Both the position numbers and the translations under genes were made by a program. A DNA stretch of 64,000 nt from Falsiroseomonas tokyonensis (GTDB lineage Bacteria; Pseudomonadota; Alphaproteobacteria; Acetobacterales; Acetobacteraceae): assembly GCF_019024325.1 (NCBI RefSeq), contig NZ_JAFNJS010000002.1:832998-896997 (forward strand). Direction: 5' to 3'. Every line of letters begins with the position of its first letter. The stretch's first letter is position 1. Positions 53,921-62,711 of the stretch are shown piece by piece. The notes beneath the pieces are model-generated. The model ran no database searches. It saw nothing but the letters and a program-made list of their open reading frames with translations, and had not been told where the DNA came from.

Positions 53921-54906
53921 CGGAAGGGATCCTCCTCGATCCTGGTCCAAAGGTAGTCGCCATGCGGCGCGGTGGTGGTCAGCGTCTCGTGGCTCAGCGG
54001 CGGCGAGAGATGGATGCCGCCATCGGCGGCGACCCTGGGCTGCAGCAGCCGCACGCGGTAGCCGAGCAGGGCGAGATGCGCCCAGACGGCATCGAAGGCA
54101 TCGCGCAGCCGGGGCGAGCCCAGCCGGTAATGGCCGGAGGACCATTCGGTGATGATCTTCAGCCGCGGCGACTGGCGCAGCGTCTCCAGCGCGCCCAGCA
54201 GCGCGAAGGGCTCCGACCCCTCGATATCCAGGTGCAGCAGGTCGAGCTTGGGCAAGGCGAGATGCGCCAGCACGCGGTCGATGGTGGTGCTGCGCGCCGT
54301 GACGGTCAGCATCAGCCCCATGCCCTTGATCCAGCGCCCCTGCGCATCCTGCAGCCGGCCCACCGTGCCGGCGGACCACAGCGCCTCGGCGAAACCGTCC
54401 TGCCCGGCCTCGGCCGGCGCGACCCCCTGGGGCGTCGCGCAGATCGCGCCGCCGCCCAGGTATTGCGGGTCGAAGTGGAAGGCGATGTCCTCATCCGGCG
54501 CATCCGACAGCGCGCGGGCGACGATCTCGGTATTGCCGATGCTGCCGTTCCAGTAGATCGACTTCATCAGGAAGGGCAGGATATGCGGGTTCGGCTCGAC
54601 GCCGATCACATGCCCTTCCGGCCCCACCAGCCGGCCGGCGAGGCAGACGAAGTAGCCGAAATTGGCCCCGGCATTCAGGTAGGTATCGCCGGGCCGCAGC
54701 AGTTCCTGCACCAGCCGCGTGGTCCAGGCCTCATGCACTCCATCGCGCGTCACGCCGATGGCGACATCGAGGTTGAAGGCCGGCACCACCATGAAGCCGC
54801 CCCAGCTGGCCTCCACCAGCAATTCGCCGGGCCCCAGCGGCAGCACGCGTCTTTCCCGCAACCGCTGCTCTTCGCCCATGCTGCTGCTTCTCTGCAGGTA
54901 GCTCAT
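53917..54906 (-). CDS. FkbM-family methyltransferase
   Basis: This 329-residue SAM-dependent methyltransferase has the glycine-rich motif GDTYLNAGANFGYF, VEPNPHILPFL, the FkbM C-terminal motif LLHLDIEGSEPFAL. FkbM-type enzymes methylate sugar hydroxyls of surface polysaccharides or polyketides. It overlaps the kpsE-like and the sulfotransferase genes by four bases each, so it is tightly coupled to capsule export and modification. The exact sugar position is unknown. Confidence 0.88.
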   Translation of the reverse strand: MSYLQRSSSMGEEQRLRERRVLPLGPGELLVEASWGGFMVVPAFNLDVAIGVTRDGVHEAWTTRLVQELLRPGDTYLNAGANFGYFVCLAGRLVGPEGHVIGVEPNPHILPFLMKSIYWNGSIGNTEIVARALSDAPDEDIAFHFDPQYLGGGAICATPQGVAPAEAGQDGFAEALWSAGTVGRLQDAQGRWIKGMGLMLTVTARSTTIDRVLAHLALPKLDLLHLDIEGSEPFALLGALETLRQSPRLKIITEWSSGHYRLGSPRLRDAFDAVWAHLALLGYRVRLLQPRVAADGGIHLSPPLSHETLTTTAPHGDYLWTRIEEDPFR

Positions 54907-56102
54907 GCCAGGTGTTCCTTCAGCGCGCGCAGGGCGATCAGCCCGACGAACCAGGCCAGCAGCGCCGCGGCGAAGACGGTGAGCGTATTGGCGATGCGCG
55001 CCGGATAGACCGCGCGTTCCGGCGCCACCGGCCGCACCACCGGGGCGAGATAGACCTGCTGGCGGGAGGCTTCCGCACGCGCACGGTCCAGCGCGGCCAT
55101 CGCCGCCTCATAGGCGCGCTGGGCGAAGATCGCCTCCGTCTCCACCGCCTCGAAGCCGCCGATGCTGTGGCTGAGTGTCCGGCTGCCGGGATCACGCTCC
55201 GTCAGCCGCCCCTGCACGGCGGCGATCTGCTGCTCGGTGCTGCGGATATTGCCGAGCAGCTGCATCACCGGCGTCGCCGTGTCGCTCATCACCGCGCGCA
55301 GCGTGGCGAGCTGGCCCTGCATGGCGATCAGCTCGGAGCGCAGCTTCACCAGGTGTTCCGCATAGGCCTGCGCGTCCCGCCGAGGGTCCACTTCCTGGCT
55401 GCGGTCGCGGAAGGCCTGCACGGCGGCGCGCGCCGCGGCGAAGCGGCGTTCCGCCAGCGTCACGTCGTGTTCCGCCGCCGCCATCAGCTCCGCGCGGCTG
55501 CGTTCGGACATGCCGTTCACCAGCTCCTCGGACGCTGCCTCCACCGCCTGCGCCAGCGCCAGCGCATCGGCCGCGCTGAAGGCGCGCACCTCGACCGAGA
55601 CGATGCCGCTGGCGCGGTCGAAATAGGGCTGCACCTGCCGCCGCCAGGCGCGCAGCGCCACTTCGAGCGGCGCGGCGGGGTCGAGCCAGGCCAGCGGATC
55701 GGCCTCCGCCCGGCCGAGGATGCCGCGCACATCGGTGTAGCGCGACACGGCGAGGATCGCCGCGCGGCTCTGCAGGTGCTGCACCACCGCATAGGCATCG
55801 GTATTGCCCGCGGTGGCGCCGGCCAGCATGCCCGCCGGCAGCGCGGCGCGCGCCGGATCCGCCGGCCGCACCGCGAAGCGGATCTCCACCGCATACTGGT
55901 CCGCCGCACCGAAGACCTGCCAGGTGCTGAAGCCCAGCGTCGGCAGCACCACCAGCAGCAGGAAGCCGAACCAGGCGCCCGGGCGCCAGCGCTGGCGCGG
56001 CGCCGGCGCCGGCGGGCGCTGCGGCGGCGGGCGCTTCAGCCCCGCCTCCGCCGTACGCGCCACATCGAGGACCGGCGCCGGCCGGGTCACCGTCTCAAGC
56101 AT
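54903..56102 (-). CDS. kpsE: Capsule export inner-membrane protein, KpsE/BexC type
   Basis: This 399-residue protein has a cytoplasmic proline/arginine-rich head, a membrane helix near residues 43-65 (FGFLLLVVLPTLGFS), a long periplasmic coiled-coil region (MAAAEHDVTLAERRFAAARA, MLEQ-type heptads) and a second helix near 370-391 (LTVFAAALLAWFVGLI). This is the membrane-periplasm adaptor of ABC-dependent capsule exporters. It overlaps kpsT by eight bases. The outer-membrane partner KpsD is not in the window. Confidence 0.9.
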   Translation of the reverse strand: MLETVTRPAPVLDVARTAEAGLKRPPPQRPPAPAPRQRWRPGAWFGFLLLVVLPTLGFSTWQVFGAADQYAVEIRFAVRPADPARAALPAGMLAGATAGNTDAYAVVQHLQSRAAILAVSRYTDVRGILGRAEADPLAWLDPAAPLEVALRAWRRQVQPYFDRASGIVSVEVRAFSAADALALAQAVEAASEELVNGMSERSRAELMAAAEHDVTLAERRFAAARAAVQAFRDRSQEVDPRRDAQAYAEHLVKLRSELIAMQGQLATLRAVMSDTATPVMQLLGNIRSTEQQIAAVQGRLTERDPGSRTLSHSIGGFEAVETEAIFAQRAYEAAMAALDRARAEASRQQVYLAPVVRPVAPERAVYPARIANTLTVFAAALLAWFVGLIALRALKEHLA

Positions 56103-56763
56103 CGGCCACTCCCATCAATTCGGAATACCGCTCCAGCGCCGCATCCACCGTGTCGAAGGCGATGAGGTCCCCGCCATGCAGGATCGCGCAGCAGTCACAC
56201 AGACTGCGGATCGTGTGGCTGTTGTGCGAGACGAGGATCAGCGAGGCATGCCGCAGCCGGTCGCGGAAGGCCGCGACGGAGCGGGCGCGGAAGCGCGCAT
56301 CGCCCACCTCCGTGATCTCATCCACCAGGTAGACGTCGAAATCGATGGCGAGCGAGGCGCCGAAGGCAAACTTCGCCATCATGCCGGAGGAATAGTGTTC
56401 CAGCGGCGCGTCCATCTCCCGCGCCATCTCGGTGAAGTCGGCGACGGAGCGCACCATCGCGGCCGCATCCAGCCCATAGACGCGCGCCAGGAACTGCAGG
56501 TTCTCCCGCCCGCTGAGCTGCGGGTGGAAGGTGCCAGAGAAGCCCATGGGGAAGCTGACGCGCCCATGCCGATGGATGCGCCCGGCATCCGGCGGCTCCG
56601 TCCCCGCGATCAGCCGCAGCAGCGTGGACTTGCCGGCGCCGTTCGGCCCCAGAACGCCCACCTTCAGCCCCGCCGGAAAGGCGATGGAGGCGTCGCGCAG
56701 GATGGCGCGCCTGCCGCCATCCGCCATGCGATAGGACTTGCTGACCCCGTCGAGGATGACCAT
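56095..56763 (-). CDS. kpsT: Capsule exporter ATP-binding protein, KpsT type
   Basis: This 222-residue ABC ATPase has Walker A VLGPNGAGKSTLLRL, the signature LEHYSSGMMAKF and Walker B VYLVDEITEVGD with the H-loop VSHNSH. The short length and KpsT/RfbE-like signature place it with polysaccharide exporters rather than importers. Start overlaps the permease stop (TGATG). Together with the TPR-KpsM gene it makes the energised half of the exporter. Confidence 0.95.
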   Translation of the reverse strand: MVILDGVSKSYRMADGGRRAILRDASIAFPAGLKVGVLGPNGAGKSTLLRLIAGTEPPDAGRIHRHGRVSFPMGFSGTFHPQLSGRENLQFLARVYGLDAAAMVRSVADFTEMAREMDAPLEHYSSGMMAKFAFGASLAIDFDVYLVDEITEVGDARFRARSVAAFRDRLRHASLILVSHNSHTIRSLCDCCAILHGGDLIAFDTVDAALERYSELMGVADA

Positions 56764-58433
56764 CAGGCGGGCCGCCGCATCTGCCGCGCCGCGGCGGCAA
56801 ACAGCGCGGTGCCCACCAACAGGCAGCCGATGGTCCATTGGAACAGGTAGGGGATGTCGAGGAAGGGGCTCTCGTAGCCGTGGAAATAGGCCTGCCGCAT
56901 CCATTCGGTGACATGCACCAGGGGGTTCAGCAGGATCAGGTTCCGGATATCCTCCGGCATGTCGAGCGGATGGTAGAAGACGCCGCAGGTGAAGTATTGC
57001 AGCCGCAGGAAGCTGGGCCACAGCTTCTCCCAGGCCGAGGTGACGGTGGAGGCCACCATGTTCACGCAGGCGACGCCGAAGGACAGCAGGAACAGCATCA
57101 GGTAGCAGGCGACCATCGCCGCCGGATCCTCCGGCAGCTTGCCGACGCCGAGCGCGATCAGCAGCGCGAAGGTGACGGCGGCGACGACGAGATCCGTCAC
57201 CGCGGACAGCACCGCCTTCGCCGCCAGGATGTCGAACAGCCCGACCGCCGGCACCAGCAGCAGCGACCGGTTGGCTGCCGGCAGGTCCATCGCGCGCTCC
57301 GTCATATGCGCGAAGAACAGGAAGGACAGCACGCCGGTCATGTAGAAGGTCAGCATGGCATCGCCGATCGGCGGCCGGCTGTCGTGGCCCAGGAAGAAGA
57401 AGACCGCGCTCAGCAGCAGCACATGCGACAGCGGCTCGACCAGCGCCCAGGCGTAGCCGAGGCGGCTGCCGCTGAACATGGTGCGCGTTTCCCGCAGCAG
57501 CAGCGCATCGACGATGCGCGCGCGCGTCGCCACGGCACGGCGCAGCGGCGGTGGCGGCGGCGCGACCGCCGCGGTCGGCAGGCGTGCCCAATCGGCCTGC
57601 ACTTTCGGACGCTGCGGCGATGGCGCTGCGCTGTCTCCGGGCAGCTCCGCCGCGCCGGCTGCGGGCAGCTCCGCTGCATGGGCCGCCGGCAGCTCCGCTG
57701 CATGGGCCGTGCGGATCTGCTCGGCATGCGGCGCGTGCAGCGCCGAAAGCCGCGCCGCGCGATTGGCGGCCGCGATCGCATCGGCCGTCTGGCCGAGTTC
57801 GAGCAGCCCGGTGGAGGCCAGCCGCCAGCCCTGGTGGGACTGCGGCGCCGCGCCGATGGCCCGCCCGGCGGCCAGCAGCGCCGGTCCGGGCTGGCCGGCG
57901 CGCAGCAGCAGGCCGGCCAGGTGCTCCATCGGCTCCGGCGCCTGGGGCGCGGCCTCGGCGGCGATGCGCGCGGCCTCCAGCGCCTGCGCCTCCCGCCCCA
58001 GCAGCATCCAGGTGCCGGACAGCGCGCGCGCCACCATGGCGCTGCTGGCATGGCCGGCCCAGGCCGGCAGCAGCAGCGCCTCCGCCAGCCGGTGCCGGCC
58101 GGCGACCAGAACCAGGGAGGCGAAATGCACCCGCGCCGTCTCCGCGCCCGGATCCCGCGCCAGGCCGAGCAGCGCCGCCACCAGGTCCGGCCCCGGCCCG
58201 CCAACCGGCAGGCCGAGCTCACGCAGCGCCGCCTCCAGCCCCGCCGTCTCGGCTCGCGGCAGCCATTCCGCCAGCGCGTCGCGACGGTCGAGCAGCAGCA
58301 GCGCGAGCAGCGCCGCGGCCGGGTCCGGATGGGCCCAGGCCTCGAACATCCCCGCTGCCTGTTCTGGCAGACCGGCCTCGATCGCGGCGCCGATCGCCGC
58401 GAGAGGCCGCCGAGCATCCTGCCCCGCCGCCAT
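56763..58433 (-). CDS. kpsM: TPR-KpsM fusion: capsule exporter permease with N-terminal helical repeats
   Basis: This 556-residue protein is about twice as long as a normal KpsM permease. Residues 1-235 are soluble helical TPR-like repeats (GREAQALEAARIAAEAA, AGRAIGAAPQSHQGWR). A linker with three 8-residue AAELPAAH-type repeats (241-264) and proline-rich sequence follows. From about 300 is the ABC-2 permease: RRAVATRARIVDALLLRETR then six hydrophobic segments, with FTCGVFYHPLDMPEDIRNL typical of KpsM/RfbA. The fused head may recruit enzymes to the pore. It starts 16 bases after the glycosyltransferase. Confidence 0.88.
   Translation of the reverse strand: MAAGQDARRPLAAIGAAIEAGLPEQAAGMFEAWAHPDPAAALLALLLLDRRDALAEWLPRAETAGLEAALRELGLPVGGPGPDLVAALLGLARDPGAETARVHFASLVLVAGRHRLAEALLLPAWAGHASSAMVARALSGTWMLLGREAQALEAARIAAEAAPQAPEPMEHLAGLLLRAGQPGPALLAAGRAIGAAPQSHQGWRLASTGLLELGQTADAIAAANRAARLSALHAPHAEQIRTAHAAELPAAHAAELPAAGAAELPGDSAAPSPQRPKVQADWARLPTAAVAPPPPPLRRAVATRARIVDALLLRETRTMFSGSRLGYAWALVEPLSHVLLLSAVFFFLGHDSRPPIGDAMLTFYMTGVLSFLFFAHMTERAMDLPAANRSLLLVPAVGLFDILAAKAVLSAVTDLVVAAVTFALLIALGVGKLPEDPAAMVACYLMLFLLSFGVACVNMVASTVTSAWEKLWPSFLRLQYFTCGVFYHPLDMPEDIRNLILLNPLVHVTEWMRQAYFHGYESPFLDIPYLFQWTIGCLLVGTALFAAAARQMRRPA
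57640..57711. repeat. 24-bp tandem repeat in the TPR-KpsM linker
   Basis: Three units of 24 bases start at 57640, 57664 and 57688, each beginning GGCAGCTCCG; the second and third differ in only the last two bases. They encode the repeated AAELPAA linker and could vary in copy number by slippage. Confidence 0.8.
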
Positions 58434-58449
58434 GATCGCGCCCTTCCCG

Positions 58450-59838
58450 CTAGCCGAGGAGTTCGGCGGGTTGCGCGGCGGAGCTCAGCGGCTGGGGCGC
58501 CTCCTGTTCGGCCTCCTGCCCTGGCGCGTCCGGCGGCAGCATGCCGGGCGGCAGGCTGACGCGCAGATACAGCGCGGCATTGCTGTTCGTGTCGTGGCGC
58601 GGCCCGCGGGGCTCGGCCGGAGGCGGCGGTCCGGCCTCGATCCGCCGGGCGAGCTCGGCAAAGTTGCCGATATCAAAGAACTCGACGCGGCCCGGGTGAT
58701 ACCGGGAAAATTGCAGGAAGGCGCGGGTGCGGGAGGCGATGACGCGGCAGCCCATCTCCACCGCCATGGCGATGGGCCCGCTGCTGGACTGCCCGACCTC
58801 GAGATAGGGCAGCACCACCGTGTCGCAGAGCGCCATGGCGGTCATGAACTGCGCGTCGTCCAGCACGCCCATGAAGTGCAGCCGGTCGTGCAGGTCCTGC
58901 GGGTGGCGCGCCAGCAGCTGCGCGGCGGAACCATCCAGCGCCAGGCTGGTGCTGGCGCTGCCGTCGCGCAGCGTGTCGATCACGCTCTGCCCGATGCGGC
59001 CCTGCGCCAGCAGCTTGGTGATGTAGCCGTCGCGCGGCTGGTTGCGGGCGATGGCCTGTGGGTGGATGCCACCGAAGACCAGCAGGTGGTGATCCTCCGG
59101 CAGGTAGCGCAGCGCCTCCACCGCCGTCTCGAAGCCCTTGTAGGGCGAGAGGAAGCCGAAGGTGCCGATCAGCTTCGCCTCCGGCGGCAGGCGCTTCATC
59201 ATCGGGAAGGCCTCGCGCGTCGCCGTGGCGCGAATCGCGGCGGCCGCCTCGGGCGGCACGAAGGCCAGCGGGTGGTGATGCACATCGGCCAGGCGATGCA
59301 CGTCGCGCAGCAGGCGCATGTCGCGCCGCGTGTGGGTGATGACATGCACCGGCTTGCGGCGCTGCTGCCGGCGCAGCTCCGAATAGATGCCATGCGCCAG
59401 GAGGCGGGAGCGGATGCTGTCCAGCGCCCCGTTGGTGGCAGCCCCCAGCTTCAGGCGCGTGAGCTGCTGCCAGATCTGCTGCGGCGGCATCGCCGATTCA
59501 TCGAGGATGGTGTGGAAGGTGACGGAGAGCGCGGGGGCGGCGCGTGCCAAAATCCGGAACCGACGCACGATTTGAGGCATAGTCCGGCCCAGAGTGCCGT
59601 GCTCAAGTTGCAGATTGACGCTGTCGAATTCTTTGAGACGAAGCGCTATTTCCTGTATATGCGCATCGGCCAGGCGCTGCACGTTGGGGTGGGTGTTGCG
59701 CAGCAGGTACTGATCCAGGTCGAAAACCTGCAGATCCATCCTCGGCCGCAGCTGCTGCTCTAAAGCCCTGGTATATCCTGCGATTCCGCAAAGCTCGTCA
59801 TAGGTGCTGATGATCGCCAGGCGCGGGCGGTGCGTCAT
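58450..59838 (-). CDS. Glycosyltransferase (GT-B, family 4-like), first gene of the capsule operon
   Basis: This 462-residue GT-B enzyme has an N-terminal ISTYDELCGIAGYTRAL acceptor-side motif and the C-terminal nucleotide-sugar site LIGTFGFLSPYKGFETAVE, VLPYLEVGQSSSGPIAMAVE, with the glutamate of the EX7E motif. A helical middle insertion and proline-rich tail are present. ATG 59838 is preferred over 59877. It leads the minus-strand operon and is divergent from a second glycosyltransferase, 225 bases away. Confidence 0.9.
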   Translation of the reverse strand: MTHRPRLAIISTYDELCGIAGYTRALEQQLRPRMDLQVFDLDQYLLRNTHPNVQRLADAHIQEIALRLKEFDSVNLQLEHGTLGRTMPQIVRRFRILARAAPALSVTFHTILDESAMPPQQIWQQLTRLKLGAATNGALDSIRSRLLAHGIYSELRRQQRRKPVHVITHTRRDMRLLRDVHRLADVHHHPLAFVPPEAAAAIRATATREAFPMMKRLPPEAKLIGTFGFLSPYKGFETAVEALRYLPEDHHLLVFGGIHPQAIARNQPRDGYITKLLAQGRIGQSVIDTLRDGSASTSLALDGSAAQLLARHPQDLHDRLHFMGVLDDAQFMTAMALCDTVVLPYLEVGQSSSGPIAMAVEMGCRVIASRTRAFLQFSRYHPGRVEFFDIGNFAELARRIEAGPPPPAEPRGPRHDTNSNAALYLRVSLPPGMLPPDAPGQEAEQEAPQPLSSAAQPAELLG

Positions 59839-60063
59839 GCGGTGAGCCGGATGACGCGTTTTGGATCCGATGTGCACAGCCGATGCGTTCCTGTTTGCGT
59901 TTGTTCAGCAACTCAGGGTAGATCGATACACCTTTGCGTCAATGCTTTGCAAGAGTGTGGACACGGCGATGCACAACCATGGCGACAAGAGGTCGATCCC
60001 GTTTCGCGCAACTGTCCTTGTTTTTGAAACAAGACACGCAGTCCGCCGGTTCGGATCACGCGC
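59839..60063. promoter_or_regulatory. Divergent promoter region between two glycosyltransferases
   Basis: This 225-base gap is AT-rich for the window. It holds a perfect 7-bp inverted repeat CTTGTTT/AAACAAG (60017-60033, centre TTG) near the plus-strand gene, and on the minus strand a possible promoter TTGCAA, 18 bases, TATCGA. Promoters for both glycosyltransferases should lie here, but no strong consensus pair is visible. Confidence 0.45.
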
Positions 60064-61353
60064 ATGACCCCCGCCGCACTCGGGCTGCTCGAGGCGCCAG
60101 TCGCCCCGGCCCCGCCCCGCCTGCCGCCCCGCCCCGCCTGGCGCCCTTTCGCCGGGCCGCCGATCTGGCTCGACCTTTCCCGCCTGCTCTGGCGCGTCTT
60201 CCGCGGCACATTGACCGGGGTGGACCGGGTCGAACTTGCCTATGCCGAGCATCTGCTGGCCGAGGCCGGCGACCGGCTGCGCTTCGTCGCCTTCGACTAT
60301 CGCGGCAGCTTCGGGCTGCTGCCGCATGCGCGCACGGCGGCCCTCGTGCGGGCGGTGGGCCCGGCCTGGCAGGCCGGCACTCTGGCGCGGCTGGCGCCGC
60401 AGGCCCTGGCGCTGTTCGCCGGCAGCCTGGCCCGGCTTCGCCCCCTGCCCCGGCCTGCGATCGGCGCGCCGCGCCCCGTCTATCTCAATGTCTCGCACCA
60501 CCCGCTGGCGCATACTGAAGCCGTGGCCCGGATGCTCGCCCGCACCGGCGCGCGGCTGGTGCCGCTGGTGCATGACCTGATCCCGCTCGACTTCCCGGAA
60601 TATGTCGCGACGGCGGAAACGCTGCGGCACCAGCGGCGGATGGCGACCATCACCCGGCATGCAAGCGCCGTCATCGCCAATTCCGGCGCCACCGCCTCCC
60701 TCCTCGCGCCCCTGCTGCCGCCCGGCCTGCCGCTGCTGGCGGCGCCGCTCGGCGTCGTGCCGCGCCCTGCGGCCGCCCTGCCCCCGGCGCTGCAGGGCCT
60801 GCCCTTCTTCCTCTGCCTCGGCACCATCGAGCCGCGGAAGAACCACCTGATGCTGCTGCATCTCTGGCGGCGGCTGGTGGAGGAGGCGGGAAGCGGGCCG
60901 GTGCCCAAGCTGGTCATCGTCGGCAATCGGGGCTGGGACAATGAGCAGGTGCTGGACCTGCTGGACCGCTGCGCCCGGCTGCGGCCGCATGTGCTGGAAC
61001 TCGGCCGGGTCTCGGATGCCGTGGTGGCCGGGCTGATGGACCAGGCGCGCGCCCTTCTCATGCCCTCCTTCGCCGAGGGTTTCGGCCTGCCGGTGGCGGA
61101 GGCGCTGGCCCGCGGCACGCCGGTGCTCTGCAGCGACATCGCGGCGCATCGGGAAATCGGCGGCGCGGTGGCGGACTACCTGGACCCGCTGGACCTGCCC
61201 GCCTGGCTCGCCGCCGTGCAGGACTACGCCGCGCCGACCGCGCCCCGCCGCGACGCCCAGCTGCGCCGCCTGAAGGGGTGGGAGGCGCCGGACTGGCCGA
61301 CCCATATCGATTCCGTGCTGGGCTTCATCGAGGAGCTGGCGCCCGCCGGGTGA
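60064..61353 (+). CDS. Glycosyltransferase family 4
   Basis: This 429-residue GT-B glycosyltransferase has VHDLIPLDFPEY, FFLCLGTIEPRKNHLMLL and MPSFAEGFGLPVAEALA (EX7E), then GTPVLCSDIAAHREIG. It transfers a sugar from an NDP-sugar, probably to a growing capsule or O-antigen chain. The N-terminal DLSRLLWRVFRGTLTGVDR is typical of one alphaproteobacterial subgroup. It is transcribed away from the capsule operon and stands just before tRNA-Ser. Confidence 0.92.
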   Translation: MTPAALGLLEAPVAPAPPRLPPRPAWRPFAGPPIWLDLSRLLWRVFRGTLTGVDRVELAYAEHLLAEAGDRLRFVAFDYRGSFGLLPHARTAALVRAVGPAWQAGTLARLAPQALALFAGSLARLRPLPRPAIGAPRPVYLNVSHHPLAHTEAVARMLARTGARLVPLVHDLIPLDFPEYVATAETLRHQRRMATITRHASAVIANSGATASLLAPLLPPGLPLLAAPLGVVPRPAAALPPALQGLPFFLCLGTIEPRKNHLMLLHLWRRLVEEAGSGPVPKLVIVGNRGWDNEQVLDLLDRCARLRPHVLELGRVSDAVVAGLMDQARALLMPSFAEGFGLPVAEALARGTPVLCSDIAAHREIGGAVADYLDPLDLPAWLAAVQDYAAPTAPRRDAQLRRLKGWEAPDWPTHIDSVLGFIEELAPAG

Positions 61354-61391
61354 TTCCCTGGCCCGGCGGTCTGGGCTAAAGCTGCTGCGCG

Positions 61392-61481
61392 GGATGGGTG
61401 GCCGAGTGGTTTAAGGCAGCGGTCTTGAAAACCGCCGTGGGTTCACGCCCACCGTGGGTTCGAATCCCACCCCATCCGCCA
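61392..61481 (+). tRNA. tRNA-Ser (anticodon TGA)
   Basis: A 90-base cloverleaf with acceptor GGATGGG/CCCATCC, long variable arm CGTGGGTTCACGCCCACC typical of serine tRNAs, anticodon loop CTTGAAA (anticodon TGA), T-arm GTGGGTTCGAATCCCAC and encoded CCA. Its 3' end is a common integration target for phages and islands. Confidence 0.96.
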
Positions 61482-61773
61482 GTATCACCAATCCGATCAG
61501 TGGCTTAGGCTTCACGTAGGGGATTGTCCCCTCTATCGTCCCCTCATCACCCGGCCGCTACCCCTGCCCTGCGCCTCGCGCTCTCCACCCTGCGCGCCTC
61601 GCCTCGGCCTGCGCGCGCCGCCAGGAATGAGGGGGGTGGGGGTGGGGGTGGGGTCTTTTCGCGGCCCGCGGCTGGCAGGGGACGGGTCCCCCTCACGCCT
61701 TCCCCTTCCCCTATGCTTCCCCTTCTGGTCATCGCCAGATTTTTCCGGCTGGCCTGTGAAGGTGGAGCCGCGC
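61482..61773. other. Noncoding stretch after tRNA-Ser with G-quadruplex motif
   Basis: I see no convincing gene here. An inverted repeat AGGGGA/TCCCCT (61518-61532) lies 36 bases after the tRNA. At 61631-61653 four runs of 6, 5, 5 and 4 guanines are separated by single T residues, an ideal G-quadruplex sequence, followed by TCTTTT. The stretch probably contains the left junction of an integrated element. Confidence 0.55.
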
Positions 61774-62112
61774 TCAGGTGTCGTCGGGGATCGGCGGCCA
61801 GGTGCTGCGGTTGAGGGGTGGCGGCCATTGCCTCCGGGCTTTCCAGAACCGGGCCTCGCGCTCCATGCGGCGGTGCGCCGGCCGCCAGAACCATTCGGGG
61901 TGCCGGCCGGAGATGCTGGCGATCATCTGGAGGGGCGCCCGCTGCGCCAGGTCGGGATTGCCGCCGGCGCCGAGGTAGGCGTTGACGGCCAGGGTCACGC
62001 AATCGCCCTCGGGCAGACCGGCGCCATGGGCGTTGCGATAGGCAAGGATGGTGGTGAGTAGGAGCTCGCGGGGCCAGGTCGTGACAGGGAGGCCGGCGCG
62101 CTCGTCCACCAT
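61774..62112 (-). CDS. Small protein of unknown function, probable phage or island gene
   Basis: I do not recognise this 112-residue protein. It is soluble, with LTTILAYRNAHGAGLPEGDC in the first half and a Trp/Pro/Arg-rich C-terminus (HPEWFWRPAHRRMEREARFW, PPLNRSTWPPIP). No signal peptide. The ribosome site is weak, so the start is uncertain. It lies in the accessory segment after tRNA-Ser, about 120 bases from the next gene on the same strand. Confidence 0.55.
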   Translation of the reverse strand: MVDERAGLPVTTWPRELLLTTILAYRNAHGAGLPEGDCVTLAVNAYLGAGGNPDLAQRAPLQMIASISGRHPEWFWRPAHRRMEREARFWKARRQWPPPLNRSTWPPIPDDT

Positions 62113-62232
62113 GGCCGGAGGGTAGCGCGTGCTTCGGCTGGAGTGGAAGGCTTGTGCAGGCCGGCGGTGAACGCGTAGCTCGAGCTTAACTGAACAGGCG
62201 GCACTCGCGGCACGACGGGCTTGGCGATCTAT

Positions 62233-62697
62233 TCATTGTCGGGGCGGAAGACACCCTGCAGCGCGCGCGTCGGCCCTTGTTCTGACGAGGAGGCACCCGC
62301 CTAGGATGCGGCCCCGGTAATTCGCCTCCGCGTCCTCGCTTGGCAAATCGGGCAAAGCGGCGAAAACCCGGAGATTTGGCGCTGGTGACAGTGGGAACGT
62401 GTCATCGCACCCGCACAGCGGCCGGTTTCTCTCAAGAAATACAACATCGACCAAGCATCGGCGCCGAACTTCTCGGCATTGGGCGCGACCATCTGCCTGT
62501 GCTCGCTCTCGGTTCTGTCGATCTTGTTGAGATCGGGCTGCATCTGCGATAGCCGCTTCGTGTGCTGCGCGAATGTCAGCGTCAGAGAGACGCGCGATGC
62601 GGTACTGCCACATCTCCTCAACGCTCGGCGGCTTGCCCTCTTCGTCGCAGGCCAGCAAGGGAATGGCGGCAAGCATGGTGATGGCGAACCGCCTCAT
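62233..62697 (-). CDS. Putative lipoprotein of the accessory region
   Basis: This 154-residue protein of no family I know has a lipoprotein signal: MRRFAITMLAAIPLLAC with lipid cysteine near residue 17. The body contains DADIRAAHEAAIADAARSQQ and cysteines in AQCREVRRRC and PLCGCDD, suggesting disulfides in the periplasm. GGAAAGGGG lies three bases before the ATG at 62697. GC content is clearly lower than in neighbouring genes, which supports horizontal origin. A competing frame is open at 62301-62672 but has no signal peptide or ribosome site. Confidence 0.65.
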   Translation of the reverse strand: MRRFAITMLAAIPLLACDEEGKPPSVEEMWQYRIARLSDADIRAAHEAAIADAARSQQDRQNRERAQADGRAQCREVRRRCLVDVVFLERNRPLCGCDDTFPLSPAPNLRVFAALPDLPSEDAEANYRGRILGGCLLVRTRADARAAGCLPPRQ

Positions 62698-62711
62698 GTG
62701 CCCCTTTCCTC

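Noticed and set aside
52205..53956. 583-residue open frame on the plus strand
   Set aside because: It is antisense to the sulfotransferase/methyltransferase gene and has only biased low-complexity composition.
57640..57711. Short tandem repeat considered as CRISPR
   Set aside because: The units are directly adjacent with no spacers and lie in frame inside a coding gene.
62301..62672. Alternative minus-strand frame over the accessory lipoprotein
   Set aside because: It has no ribosome site or recognised signal, while the overlapping frame has both a ribosome site and a lipobox.
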